Assembly (NCBI GenBank): GCA_903856875.1
Contig: CAIODE010000355.1
Span: forward strand, 1 to 5,533
DNA from: an uncultured Burkholderiales bacterium
GTDB lineage: Bacteria > Pseudomonadota > Gammaproteobacteria > Burkholderiales > Burkholderiaceae_C
Direction of reading: 5' to 3'
DNA: 5,533 nucleotides
The notes under the pieces are model-generated. The model did no database searches and was not told the DNA's origin. It saw only the letters and a list, made by a program, of their open reading frames with translations. Positions 1 to 5,533 of the stretch are shown here, one piece after another (position 1 is the first letter of the stretch; each line of letters starts with the position of its first letter). Made by a program: the position numbers and the translations under genes.

Positions 1-1049
1 ACCCCCGAAATCCCAAGCTCATTGTGCAAACTGAGTTGCCGCACATGAAGCTGCGCTCTAACTCTTTAGACGTGGTGGGCAACATCATGGTGGTGGCGTA
101 CCAAGCCACAACGGTGGGAATCAAGCCTGCAGGCATCGATATTTTTGATGTAAGCCAGCCCGAAACACCGCGCTTGCTTTCTCATTTTGACTGCTCTGGC
201 CCTTATTCTCGCGGCGTGCATGCTGTGTGGTTTGTCGATGGCCGCTATGTTCACATGTCCTCGGGTGCCTCTGACTTTCAGCCGCGCAATCCTTTAGACG
301 ATCAGTTCTATCGGATCATTGACATCATCGACCCCAAAAAGCCTGTGGAAGTAGGGCGCTGGTGGTACCCCGGCACCCGTGAAGGCGATGAAGCGCCACC
401 GCCACCGCGCTTGCCGGCGCAGTTTGACACCGGCTTTCGAACACACAATACCAATGTGTTTCCAGAGCAGCCCAACCGCGCCTTCATTGGTTACATCGAT
501 GGCGGCGCCGTGGTGTTAGACATCTCGGACATGAAAAACATCAAGGTGGTTTCACAGTGGAACCATTCGCCGCCTTTCAATGGTTTTACGCACACGGTGT
601 TGCCGCTGTTTGACCGAGGCCTTTGGATTGTGAGCGACGAGTGCGTGCAAGACAACGGTGCCGATTGGCCCAAGTTGGTGTGGGTGGTCGATTCGCGCAA
701 CGAAGCCAACCCCGTGCCTATCGGTACATTTCCAGCGCCGCCTTACGACGCGTTTGCAAAACGCGGCGGACGTTTTGGTGCGCACAACTTGCACGAAAAT
801 TTGCCTGGCCCTACATCCTTCAGATCTGACACCATCATTGTGGGTTCCTTCTTCAATGCCGGTGTGCGGGTGTACGACACCAGCAACCCCTACCAAGTGC
901 AAGAAATTGCCTACTTCGTGCCGGGTGCTCCCAAGTTATCGCCAGCGGGGGCCATTCAGCTCAATGATGTGTATGTCGATGACCGACGCATTGTCTACAC
1001 CGTAGACCGCTTCACAGGCGGCTTGTACATTCTTGAAATGAACATTTAA
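1..1049 (+). CDS. LVIVD-repeat beta-propeller protein, 5'-truncated by window edge
   Basis: The reading frame is open from the first complete codon at base 3 and ends at TAA 1047-1049. A GTG at 24 gives 341 residues, but the frame continues upstream without a start, and the residues before it (PRNPKLIV) read as the end of another repeat, so the true start lies outside the window. Numbering from the GTG, the protein is built of tandem beta-propeller units. Each has a strand like GIDIFDVSQPETP (37-49), RIIDIIDPKKPVEVG (97-111), VVLDISDMKNIKVVS (163-177) or VRVYDTSNPYQVQEIA (281-296), the D-[IVT]-S-[DQN]-P signature of LVIVD repeats. Four units open with a histidine: H66, H141, H190 and H254. 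No membrane segment is visible; a signal peptide would lie upstream and cannot be judged. LVIVD proteins are poorly characterised and have been suggested to act at the cell surface or as scaffolds. The gene sits 12 bases before the CobW-type GTPase gene, so co-transcription is likely. The family call is confident; the function is unknown. Confidence 0.85.
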   Translation, partial: PRNPKLIVQTELPHMKLRSNSLDVVGNIMVVAYQATTVGIKPAGIDIFDVSQPETPRLLSHFDCSGPYSRGVHAVWFVDGRYVHMSSGASDFQPRNPLDDQFYRIIDIIDPKKPVEVGRWWYPGTREGDEAPPPPRLPAQFDTGFRTHNTNVFPEQPNRAFIGYIDGGAVVLDISDMKNIKVVSQWNHSPPFNGFTHTVLPLFDRGLWIVSDECVQDNGADWPKLVWVVDSRNEANPVPIGTFPAPPYDAFAKRGGRFGAHNLHENLPGPTSFRSDTIIVGSFFNAGVRVYDTSNPYQVQEIAYFVPGAPKLSPAGAIQLNDVYVDDRRIVYTVDRFTGGLYILEMNI

Positions 1050-1061
1050 AGTGAAGCTGCA

Positions 1062-2135
1062 GTGACTTGGTCGCGCGATGCGTTGGCGGGCAAGATACCA
1101 GTGACCTTGGTCACGGGGTTTCTTGGCAGCGGTAAAACCACCCTCATTTCTAAGCTGTTGTTGCACCCCGGTATGCGGCGTGTGGCCGTGGTCATCAATG
1201 AGATTGGTGAAATTGGCATTGACCACGACTTGGTCACCCTGTCTTCAGAAAATATCACGTTGTTGGCCAATGGCTGCATTTGCTGTTCAGTGCGAACCGA
1301 TTTACAAGAAACCCTGCGTGACCTCTTTGCACAACGCCGCGTGGGCGAGGTCTTTGACTTTGACCGCGTCATTGTCGAAACAACAGGCTTGGCAGATCCT
1401 GCGCCAGTGGTTCAAACATTGGCCAGTGACACTTTGCTGGCCGCCCACTACCGCCTAGATGGGCTGATTACCTTGGTCGATGGCTTGCATGGCGTAGGTC
1501 AAATTGACCAGCAAACAGAGGCGGTTAAGCAAATAGCCATTGCCGACAAACTGTTGGTGACCAAAACTGATCTGGTCACGCTTGGCCATTTGGAAACATT
1601 GTGTGGGCGAATTCGGCAACTCAATTCACAATCGCCCATTGAGTTCATTCGGCAAGGAGAAGTCGACCCTCAAAGCTTGATCGATTTAGGTTTGTCGTCT
1701 TCGCGTGCAAGTCTAAAAACTTTGCAGTTTTTGGGTGAAGCGCTGACGGATGACGCTGTTTCGGCAGATGTCACTGGCACAGGCCGGTATTTGGGCCAAA
1801 GATCTGCGACGCACAACAGTGCCGTGAAGACCTTGTCTTTGCGATTCACGGAGCCCTTTGAGTGGCTCTCTTTTTCATCGGCCCTTGAGCTGTTGACCAC
1901 TTTGCGGGGGCCTGATCTGCTTCGCCTGAAGGGCATCGTCAACGTTGCGGGTGAGCCTGTGGTGATTCAGGGTGTGCAACATATTATTGACACACCTGTG
2001 AAAATGGATCGTTGGCCCAGTGACGACAAAGATTCACGCTTGGTTTTCATTGTTCGCAATATGGAACTCGATGTCATTCGCAATTTATTTCAGGCTGTGG
2101 GTGCCATCAAGTCTGCATCCATCAGCGCAACTTAA
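1062..2135 (+). CDS. CobW/COG0523-family (G3E) GTP-binding protein, probable metallochaperone
   Basis: The protein is 357 residues, a normal length for this family. The GTG start at 1062 is the only usable one: the preceding gene's TAA lies in the same frame 12 bases upstream, and later starts would cut into the Walker A region. No clear Shine-Dalgarno is visible, so translational coupling is plausible. The GTPase domain contains Walker A GFLGSGKT (19-26), the switch-like NEIGEIGIDHDLV (46-58), the metal-binding CxCC motif in GCICC (C72, C74, C75), ETTG (106-109) and TKTD (167-170) in the NKxD guanine-recognition position. The C-terminal CobW_C domain runs from about 254 to 346, including PDLLRLKGIVNV (284-295). 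Family members bind Zn, Co or Fe at CxCC and use GTP hydrolysis to deliver metal to client enzymes. The His-rich linker found in many relatives is absent here. It lies upstream of a probably metal-dependent amidohydrolase gene, a plausible client. The exact metal and client are inferred. Confidence 0.93.
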   Translation: MTWSRDALAGKIPVTLVTGFLGSGKTTLISKLLLHPGMRRVAVVINEIGEIGIDHDLVTLSSENITLLANGCICCSVRTDLQETLRDLFAQRRVGEVFDFDRVIVETTGLADPAPVVQTLASDTLLAAHYRLDGLITLVDGLHGVGQIDQQTEAVKQIAIADKLLVTKTDLVTLGHLETLCGRIRQLNSQSPIEFIRQGEVDPQSLIDLGLSSSRASLKTLQFLGEALTDDAVSADVTGTGRYLGQRSATHNSAVKTLSLRFTEPFEWLSFSSALELLTTLRGPDLLRLKGIVNVAGEPVVIQGVQHIIDTPVKMDRWPSDDKDSRLVFIVRNMELDVIRNLFQAVGAIKSASISAT

Positions 2136-2161
2136 TTTATTCATTGACCTTGTTGTCAGTT

Positions 2162-2166
2162 AAAGG
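2162..2166 (+). promoter_or_regulatory. Ribosome binding site deciding the start of the Gfo/Idh/MocA gene
   Basis: AAAGG lies 7 bases before the ATG at 2174. It supports that ATG over the in-frame TTG at 2144, which would add ten residues that do not look like a family N-terminus. Confidence 0.6.
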
Positions 2167-2173
2167 CGTTTTT

Positions 2174-3235
2174 ATGGCTACTGCATCTTTCAATACTCCA
2201 ACGACTTCGGTGCCCGTTCAAATAGGCTTGGTCGGTTATGGCTGGTGGGGCAAGACCATTGCCAAACAAATATCAACGTCTGGCCTTTTGAATTTGGTGG
2301 CGGTGGTGGAACTCGATGCCGATCTGCGAACACAGATGAGCCATGATGAGCTTTTGAAGGGTGTACAAATCCTTTCAGACTTCGATGCATTTTTGCAAAT
2401 TCAGAACATGGAAGCGGTCATTTTGTGCACGCCCCATCAGCAACACGCCGATCAAATTGTGGCTGCAGCGCAAGCCGGCAAACATGTGTTTTGTGAAAAG
2501 CCTTTGTGCCTCACCTTTCTTGATGCGCAAAAAGCCATTGCCACTTGTGTCAAGCACCATCGTGTCTTGGGCATTGGCCATGAACGTCGATTTGAGCCCA
2601 CCATCATCGAACTGCGCCAAGACATTCAAGCTGGGGTGCTTGGCACCATCTTGCAAATTGAAGCCAACTTTAGCCAAGACAAGTTTTTTGCTTTGCCCAA
2701 AGACAATTGGCGTCTTTCAAACCAGCATGCCCCTGTGGGCCCACTCACTGCAACGGGCATTCATTTGGTTGATTTGGCCATTGCGGTTTTGGGACCTGCC
2801 GAATCGGTTTGGGCGCGCTTGGCAACGCGTGGTTCGTACTTTGAAAACGGCGACACGCTGGGCATCATGTTAGGCTTTTCGGGGGGCGCCAATGCCCTCA
2901 TCAGTGCCATGTTGGCCACCCCCTTTGAAGGTCGTTTCGCTGTCTATGGCTCTAAAGGCTGGGTCGAAATTCGAGACCGCAAGCACCCCGAGAGTCCAGC
3001 GGGCTGGGACATCAAGCGCGTCATGCAAGGCCAAGAGCCCGTGGTGAGTTTTGCTGAAAAATTCCCCAGCGTGCTTTCCAATTTAGAAGCATTTGCCAAA
3101 GCCATTCGGGGTGAGCAGCCTTACCCTGTGAGCCATACTGAAATGTTGGCCAATGTGGCAGCCTTAGAGGCCATTATGAAGTCGGTCACTTCGCGCCAGG
3201 TAGAGTCTGTGGTCATACCGTCTATGGCGATTTAA
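2174..3235 (+). CDS. Gfo/Idh/MocA-family NAD(P)-dependent oxidoreductase
   Basis: The protein is 353 residues from ATG 2174, preceded by AAAGG at good spacing. The N-terminal Rossmann domain starts with IGLVGYGWWGK (17-27), the GxGxxG dinucleotide-binding loop. The second strand ends in VAVVELD, where acidic E46 suggests NAD(H) rather than NADP(H) preference (inference). CTPHQQHAD (85-93) and CEKPLCL (107-113) follow, the latter with the family EKP motif and likely catalytic K109. The C-terminal GFO_IDH_MocA_C domain includes EANFSQDKF (163-171), TGIHLVD (194-200) with H197 and D200 of the GxHxxD motif, and a closing NLEAFAKAI segment (303-311). Members oxidise or reduce sugars, cyclitols and other alcohols or carbonyls, and some act on aromatic-pathway intermediates. 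The protein is probably cytosolic, with no signal peptide seen. The substrate cannot be deduced. Being in line with a flavin monooxygenase pair and an amidohydrolase, it may handle an alcohol or aldehyde intermediate of the same pathway. Confidence 0.92.
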   Translation: MATASFNTPTTSVPVQIGLVGYGWWGKTIAKQISTSGLLNLVAVVELDADLRTQMSHDELLKGVQILSDFDAFLQIQNMEAVILCTPHQQHADQIVAAAQAGKHVFCEKPLCLTFLDAQKAIATCVKHHRVLGIGHERRFEPTIIELRQDIQAGVLGTILQIEANFSQDKFFALPKDNWRLSNQHAPVGPLTATGIHLVDLAIAVLGPAESVWARLATRGSYFENGDTLGIMLGFSGGANALISAMLATPFEGRFAVYGSKGWVEIRDRKHPESPAGWDIKRVMQGQEPVVSFAEKFPSVLSNLEAFAKAIRGEQPYPVSHTEMLANVAALEAIMKSVTSRQVESVVIPSMAI

Positions 3236-3270
3236 TTAGGGCACGATATCCAAATTTTTAAGGGAAACTC

Positions 3271-3293
3271 CTGACGAGTTGACGCTCTGTCAG
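3271..3293 (+). other. Imperfect stem-loop in the 74-base gap before the flavin reductase gene
   Basis: CTGACGAG (3271-3278) can pair with CTCTGTCAG (3285-3293), giving an 8-bp stem with one bulged T around a 6-base loop. No T-run follows, so it is not a standard rho-independent terminator. It could be an RNA-processing or attenuating hairpin within an operon, or chance. It lies in the largest gap in the window. Confidence 0.3.
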
Positions 3294-3309
3294 CCCGTAA
3301 AGTCTTCAG

Positions 3310-3819
3310 ATGAATACAAAAAGCAACACAAGCTGGGATAAGCGCGATTTGCGCAATGCCTTGGGCAGTTTTGGCACCGGCGTCACGGTGGTCACCTCTG
3401 GCAACTCTCAATCACGTTTTGTAGGCGTCACTGCCAACTCTTTCAGCTCAGTGTCCTTGGAGCCGCCCATTGTGTTGTGGAGCTTGGTTTCAACTTCACC
3501 CAGCTTGGAGGTGTTTGATGAAACAGGTCGCTTTGTCATCAATGTTTTAGCGCTTCAACAAATGGACTTGTCAAAGCAATTCTCAAAAAACCTTGAAGAC
3601 AAGTTTGCAGGCGTTGAGTTCATCGAGGGCCTGGGGGGAGTGCCTGTGATTCAAAATTGTGTGGCCACCTTTGAATGCAAAACCATTCAGCGAACGGTGG
3701 TGGGTGATCATGTCTTGTTTTTAGGACAAGTTGAGAATTATGTTTATACAAACAAGACGCCCTTGCTGTTTTGTCAGGGCAATTACATGCAGGTCGCAGA
3801 AGCCTTGCTCAGCAATTAA
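3310..3819 (+). CDS. Flavin reductase-domain protein, probable FMN reductase partner of a two-component monooxygenase
   Basis: The protein is 169 residues, typical for HpaC/DIM6/NTAB-type flavin reductases (about 160-180). The ATG at 3310 is fixed by an in-frame TAA 12 bases upstream; the Shine-Dalgarno is weak. Recognisable motifs are GSFGTGVTVVTS (19-30), the flavin-binding segment VGVTANSFSSVSLEPP (38-53), GRFVINVL (73-80), the acidic-aromatic DKFAGVEF (98-104 region), GDHVLFLGQV (132-141) and PLLFCQGNY (151-159). These small split-barrel enzymes use NAD(P)H to reduce FMN or FAD, and the freed reduced flavin is passed to an oxygenase. The next gene, 26 bases downstream, encodes exactly such an oxygenase family (LLM), so the two are likely the reductase and oxygenase components of one system. 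It is soluble, with no signal peptide. A direct redox or flavin-storage role is possible but less likely given the neighbour. Confidence 0.92.
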   Translation: MNTKSNTSWDKRDLRNALGSFGTGVTVVTSGNSQSRFVGVTANSFSSVSLEPPIVLWSLVSTSPSLEVFDETGRFVINVLALQQMDLSKQFSKNLEDKFAGVEFIEGLGGVPVIQNCVATFECKTIQRTVVGDHVLFLGQVENYVYTNKTPLLFCQGNYMQVAEALLSN

Positions 3820-3845
3820 AAATTAAGAATCAATTTGGATTACCT

Positions 3846-4934
3846 ATGAAATACAGCACCTTCATGATGCCTTTGCATCCACCCGGACGCAACATTGGAG
3901 AAACTCTTTCTGAAGACAGAGAGGCCATCATCATGGCTGATCGATTGGGTTTCAGTGAAGCCTATGTGGGTGAACACGTGACAGATGCGGCAGAGACCGT
4001 TACGTCTTCTATGATTTTTTTGGCAAGCCTCATCTCTGATACCAAAAACATCATGCTGGGTACCGGCACCATCAACGTGCCCAACTCCCATCCGGCAGCC
4101 ATAGCGGCCCAAGCTGCCATGATGGACCACATGCTTCAAGGTCGGTTCATCATGGGCGTCAGTCCGGGTGGCTTGATGTCGGATGCAGAGGTCTTTGGCA
4201 ATTTTGGCAAGGATCGCAACGCCATGTTTGTGGAAGGCATCAACATGGTCTTGAAGATTTGGGAGTCTGACCCGCCCTATGACTTTGAAGGTGAATTTTT
4301 CAAAGTGTCGGTGGGCAAAACCATGATTCCAGAAATTGGACAAGGCTTCATCATGAAGCCCTTCCAAAGACCGCACCCGCTCATTGTGGGCACGGCGGTG
4401 GCCCCATTTTCAAAGGGTGTGACCGAAATGGCCAAGCGCGGTTGGCAGCCTATTTCAGCCAACTTCCTAATGCCTGAGTGGGTGAAGTCTCATTGGCCCA
4501 AATACGTTGAAGGCCGCGCAGAGATTGGCGCCGTGGCTCACCCCAATGAATGGCGCATTGCCAAAAGTATTTTTGTAGCAGACGACGAGGCCACGGCTAA
4601 AAGCTATGCCTTGGAAGAGGGCGGTCCCTATCACTTTTACTTTAAACAATTGGTGCGTAAGTTGTTAAACGGTGGACGCAGCAACTTGTTCAAAACCGAT
4701 CCAAACATAGACGATGCCTTGATCACCCCGCACTATGTCACCAACAAATTGGTGTTGGCCGGCACGGTCAATTCAGTGGTGGATCAAATCTTGGCATTCC
4801 GCGAGCACGTGGGTGATTTTGGCAACCTGCTGTATGCCGGCCATGACTGGATGGACCCCGTCCTGGCCAAGCGCTCGATGGAACTCTTTGCCACTGAAGT
4901 GATGCCTAGGGTCAATGCAGCCATTGGCCGATAA
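3846..4934 (+). CDS. LLM-class (bacterial luciferase-like) flavin-dependent monooxygenase
   Basis: The protein is 362 residues from ATG 3846. The frame is open back to 3771, inside the flavin reductase gene, but the extra 25 residues do not resemble the family, whereas KYSTFMMPLHPPGRN (2-16) is a normal first TIM-barrel strand. A weak GGA precedes the ATG. Family signatures include ADRLGFSEAYVGEH (31-44), IMLGTGTINVPNSHP (69-83), DHMLQGRFIMGVSPGG (94-109), HPLIVGTAV (177-185), AKRGWQPIS (196-204) and a late WRIAKSIFVADDEATA (236-251). These place it in the FMN-dependent branch resembling limonene monooxygenase-type and alkanal monooxygenase-like proteins, which use reduced flavin and O2 for hydroxylation, Baeyer-Villiger-type oxidation or C-S, C-N or ring cleavage. 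The upstream flavin reductase would supply FMNH2, and an amidohydrolase follows. An F420-dependent reaction is an alternative but fits the reductase partner less well. The substrate is unknown. Confidence 0.92.
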   Translation: MKYSTFMMPLHPPGRNIGETLSEDREAIIMADRLGFSEAYVGEHVTDAAETVTSSMIFLASLISDTKNIMLGTGTINVPNSHPAAIAAQAAMMDHMLQGRFIMGVSPGGLMSDAEVFGNFGKDRNAMFVEGINMVLKIWESDPPYDFEGEFFKVSVGKTMIPEIGQGFIMKPFQRPHPLIVGTAVAPFSKGVTEMAKRGWQPISANFLMPEWVKSHWPKYVEGRAEIGAVAHPNEWRIAKSIFVADDEATAKSYALEEGGPYHFYFKQLVRKLLNGGRSNLFKTDPNIDDALITPHYVTNKLVLAGTVNSVVDQILAFREHVGDFGNLLYAGHDWMDPVLAKRSMELFATEVMPRVNAAIGR

Positions 4935-4966
4935 GCGCGCCGTATCTCATTTCATTTTTTAATTTC

Positions 4967-4971
4967 AAGGA
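4967..4971 (+). promoter_or_regulatory. Ribosome binding site for the amidohydrolase gene
   Basis: AAGGA lies 6 bases before ATG 4978 and is the best Shine-Dalgarno in the window. It supports starting at 4978, so that the Cys/His-rich leader is translated. A second in-frame ATG at 5053 has AAAGG ten bases upstream (5038-5042) and is a weaker alternative. Confidence 0.7.
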
Positions 4972-4977
4972 ACTTTC

Positions 4978-5533
4978 ATGATTTTCACTTGTGCGCCTAC
5001 TTGCAAGCACCCCTATCACAACCACGGCAAAGAGGCTAAAGGTGCAAAAGGCATGTTTACTTCCTTGGCCACTAAAAAGTTGGCCAAGCGAAAAGACGGC
5101 CATCTGAACGTGGATGTGCATTGCCATTACTTCAATCCCACGGTCGGTCAAAAGGCGGCTGTTTTAAAACCAGTTGAGCAAGAAGTAGGGCACATCTTTG
5201 CCAACCAACTCACACGCGAGACCAACGCCAAACAAATGCGCGACAGGGCGCCCATGTTGTCAGATGTTTCTGTGCGCATTCAAGACATGGACCGCATGGG
5301 TGTTGACATTCAAGCCATCTCACCCGCGCCTTTTCAGTATTACTATTTTGCCGAGCCCGCATTTGGTGCTGAGTTGGCACGCGATGTGAACGAAGGTATG
5401 GCGAAGCTCGTAGCTCAGCATCCAGACCGACTCATTGGTTTGGGAACGGTACCCTTGCAAGACGCTGGCTTGGCGGTCAAAGAGTTGAAGCACGCGATTA
5501 AAAATTTAGGCTTGCGTGGCATTGAAATTAACA
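4978..5533 (+). CDS. Amidohydrolase-2 (ACMSD-type) metal-dependent hydrolase/decarboxylase, 3'-truncated by window edge
   Basis: The frame is open from ATG 4978 to the end of the window (185 codons, no stop); family members usually exceed 300 residues, so roughly half is present. The start has a strong AAGGA. LNVDVHCHYFNP (43-54) carries the HxH metal-binding pair (H48, H50) at the end of the first barrel strand. RIQDMDRMGVDIQAISP (101-117), ARDVNEGMAKLVAQHPDRL (135-153), GLGTVPLQD (155-163) and LGLRGIEIN (177-185) are classic amidohydrolase-2 segments. The remaining metal ligands lie beyond the edge. Relatives include ACMSD, gamma-resorcylate and 5-carboxyvanillate decarboxylases and ring-fission-product hydrolases or hydratases, mostly using Zn or Mn. 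About 40 residues precede the barrel, including an unusual Cys/His cluster (C5, C9, H11, H14, H16) and a Lys-rich stretch; this does not look like a signal peptide. It follows the LLM monooxygenase by 43 bases, suggesting it acts on that enzyme's product or a later intermediate. Confidence 0.9.
   Translation, partial: MIFTCAPTCKHPYHNHGKEAKGAKGMFTSLATKKLAKRKDGHLNVDVHCHYFNPTVGQKAAVLKPVEQEVGHIFANQLTRETNAKQMRDRAPMLSDVSVRIQDMDRMGVDIQAISPAPFQYYYFAEPAFGAELARDVNEGMAKLVAQHPDRLIGLGTVPLQDAGLAVKELKHAIKNLGLRGIEIN

Noticed and set aside
552..902. 116-residue minus-strand frame and several overlapping plus-strand frames inside the propeller gene
   Set aside because: They overlap a gene with clear LVIVD repeats, and their translations show no family signature.
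1101..1114. Inverted repeat GTGACC-TT-GGTCAC, with similar GTGACC...GGTCAC pairs at 1557-1579
   Set aside because: It looks operator-like, but both copies lie inside the GTPase coding region and encode Val-Thr and Leu-Val-Thr residues of conserved motifs, so codon choice explains them.
2144..2173. TTGACC as a possible -35 box in the gap before the dehydrogenase gene
   Set aside because: No matching -10 hexamer lies at suitable spacing, and the gap is only 38 bases, so an independent promoter is not supported.
3771..3845. In-frame extension of the LLM gene back into the flavin reductase gene (start at 3771)
   Set aside because: The extra 25 residues overlap the reductase coding region in another frame and do not look like a luciferase-family N-terminus; ATG 3846 fits the family start.
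3840..4376. 178-residue open frame on the minus strand opposite the LLM gene
   Set aside because: It lies wholly antisense to a well-supported gene, and its translation is rich in His, Arg and Cys without any recognisable domain, typical of a shadow frame.
4935..4977. Possible terminator after the LLM gene (GC-rich bases followed by a T-run at about 4955-4960)
   Set aside because: GCGCGCC is not followed by a complementary arm before the T-run, so no stem forms; a good ribosome binding site for the next gene follows.

Overview
The window is a tightly packed, one-strand stretch of bacterial chromosome with six consecutive genes, all on the + strand. The first lacks its 5' end and the last lacks its 3' end. 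No RNA gene, mobile element, CRISPR array or convincing promoter or rho-independent terminator is visible. The style suggests a betaproteobacterium, perhaps a freshwater Comamonadaceae member: roughly balanced base composition, heavy use of TTG leucine codons, short gaps, and a kit of catabolic oxidoreductases. This taxonomic guess is inference from style, not from a marker gene.

Layout: (1) 1-1049, the C-terminal part of an LVIVD-repeat beta-propeller protein. (2) 1062-2135, a CobW/COG0523 (G3E) GTPase, a probable metallochaperone, 12 bases downstream. (3) 2174-3235, a Gfo/Idh/MocA-family NAD(P)-dependent oxidoreductase. (4) 3310-3819, a small FMN reductase-domain protein of the HpaC/DIM6 type. 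(5) 3846-4934, a luciferase-like (LLM) flavin-dependent monooxygenase. (6) 4978 to the right edge, the N-terminal part of an amidohydrolase-2 (ACMSD-type) metal-dependent hydrolase or decarboxylase. All five visible stop codons are TAA. The intergenic gaps are 12, 38, 74, 26 and 43 bases, so a single transcription unit is likely.

The content looks like a catabolic operon for an unidentified small organic compound. The reductase (4) would supply reduced FMN to the monooxygenase (5), as in two-component flavin monooxygenases. The amidohydrolase (6) would hydrolyse or decarboxylate an intermediate. The Gfo/Idh/MocA enzyme (3) would carry out an NAD(P)-linked oxidation or reduction. The CobW protein (2) could load zinc or another metal into the amidohydrolase. 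The role of the propeller protein (1) is unknown. Each family assignment is well supported by motifs; the substrate and the order of reactions cannot be read from the sequence. The most interesting points are this combination of genes as a candidate undescribed pathway, and the Cys/His-rich N-terminal extension of the amidohydrolase.
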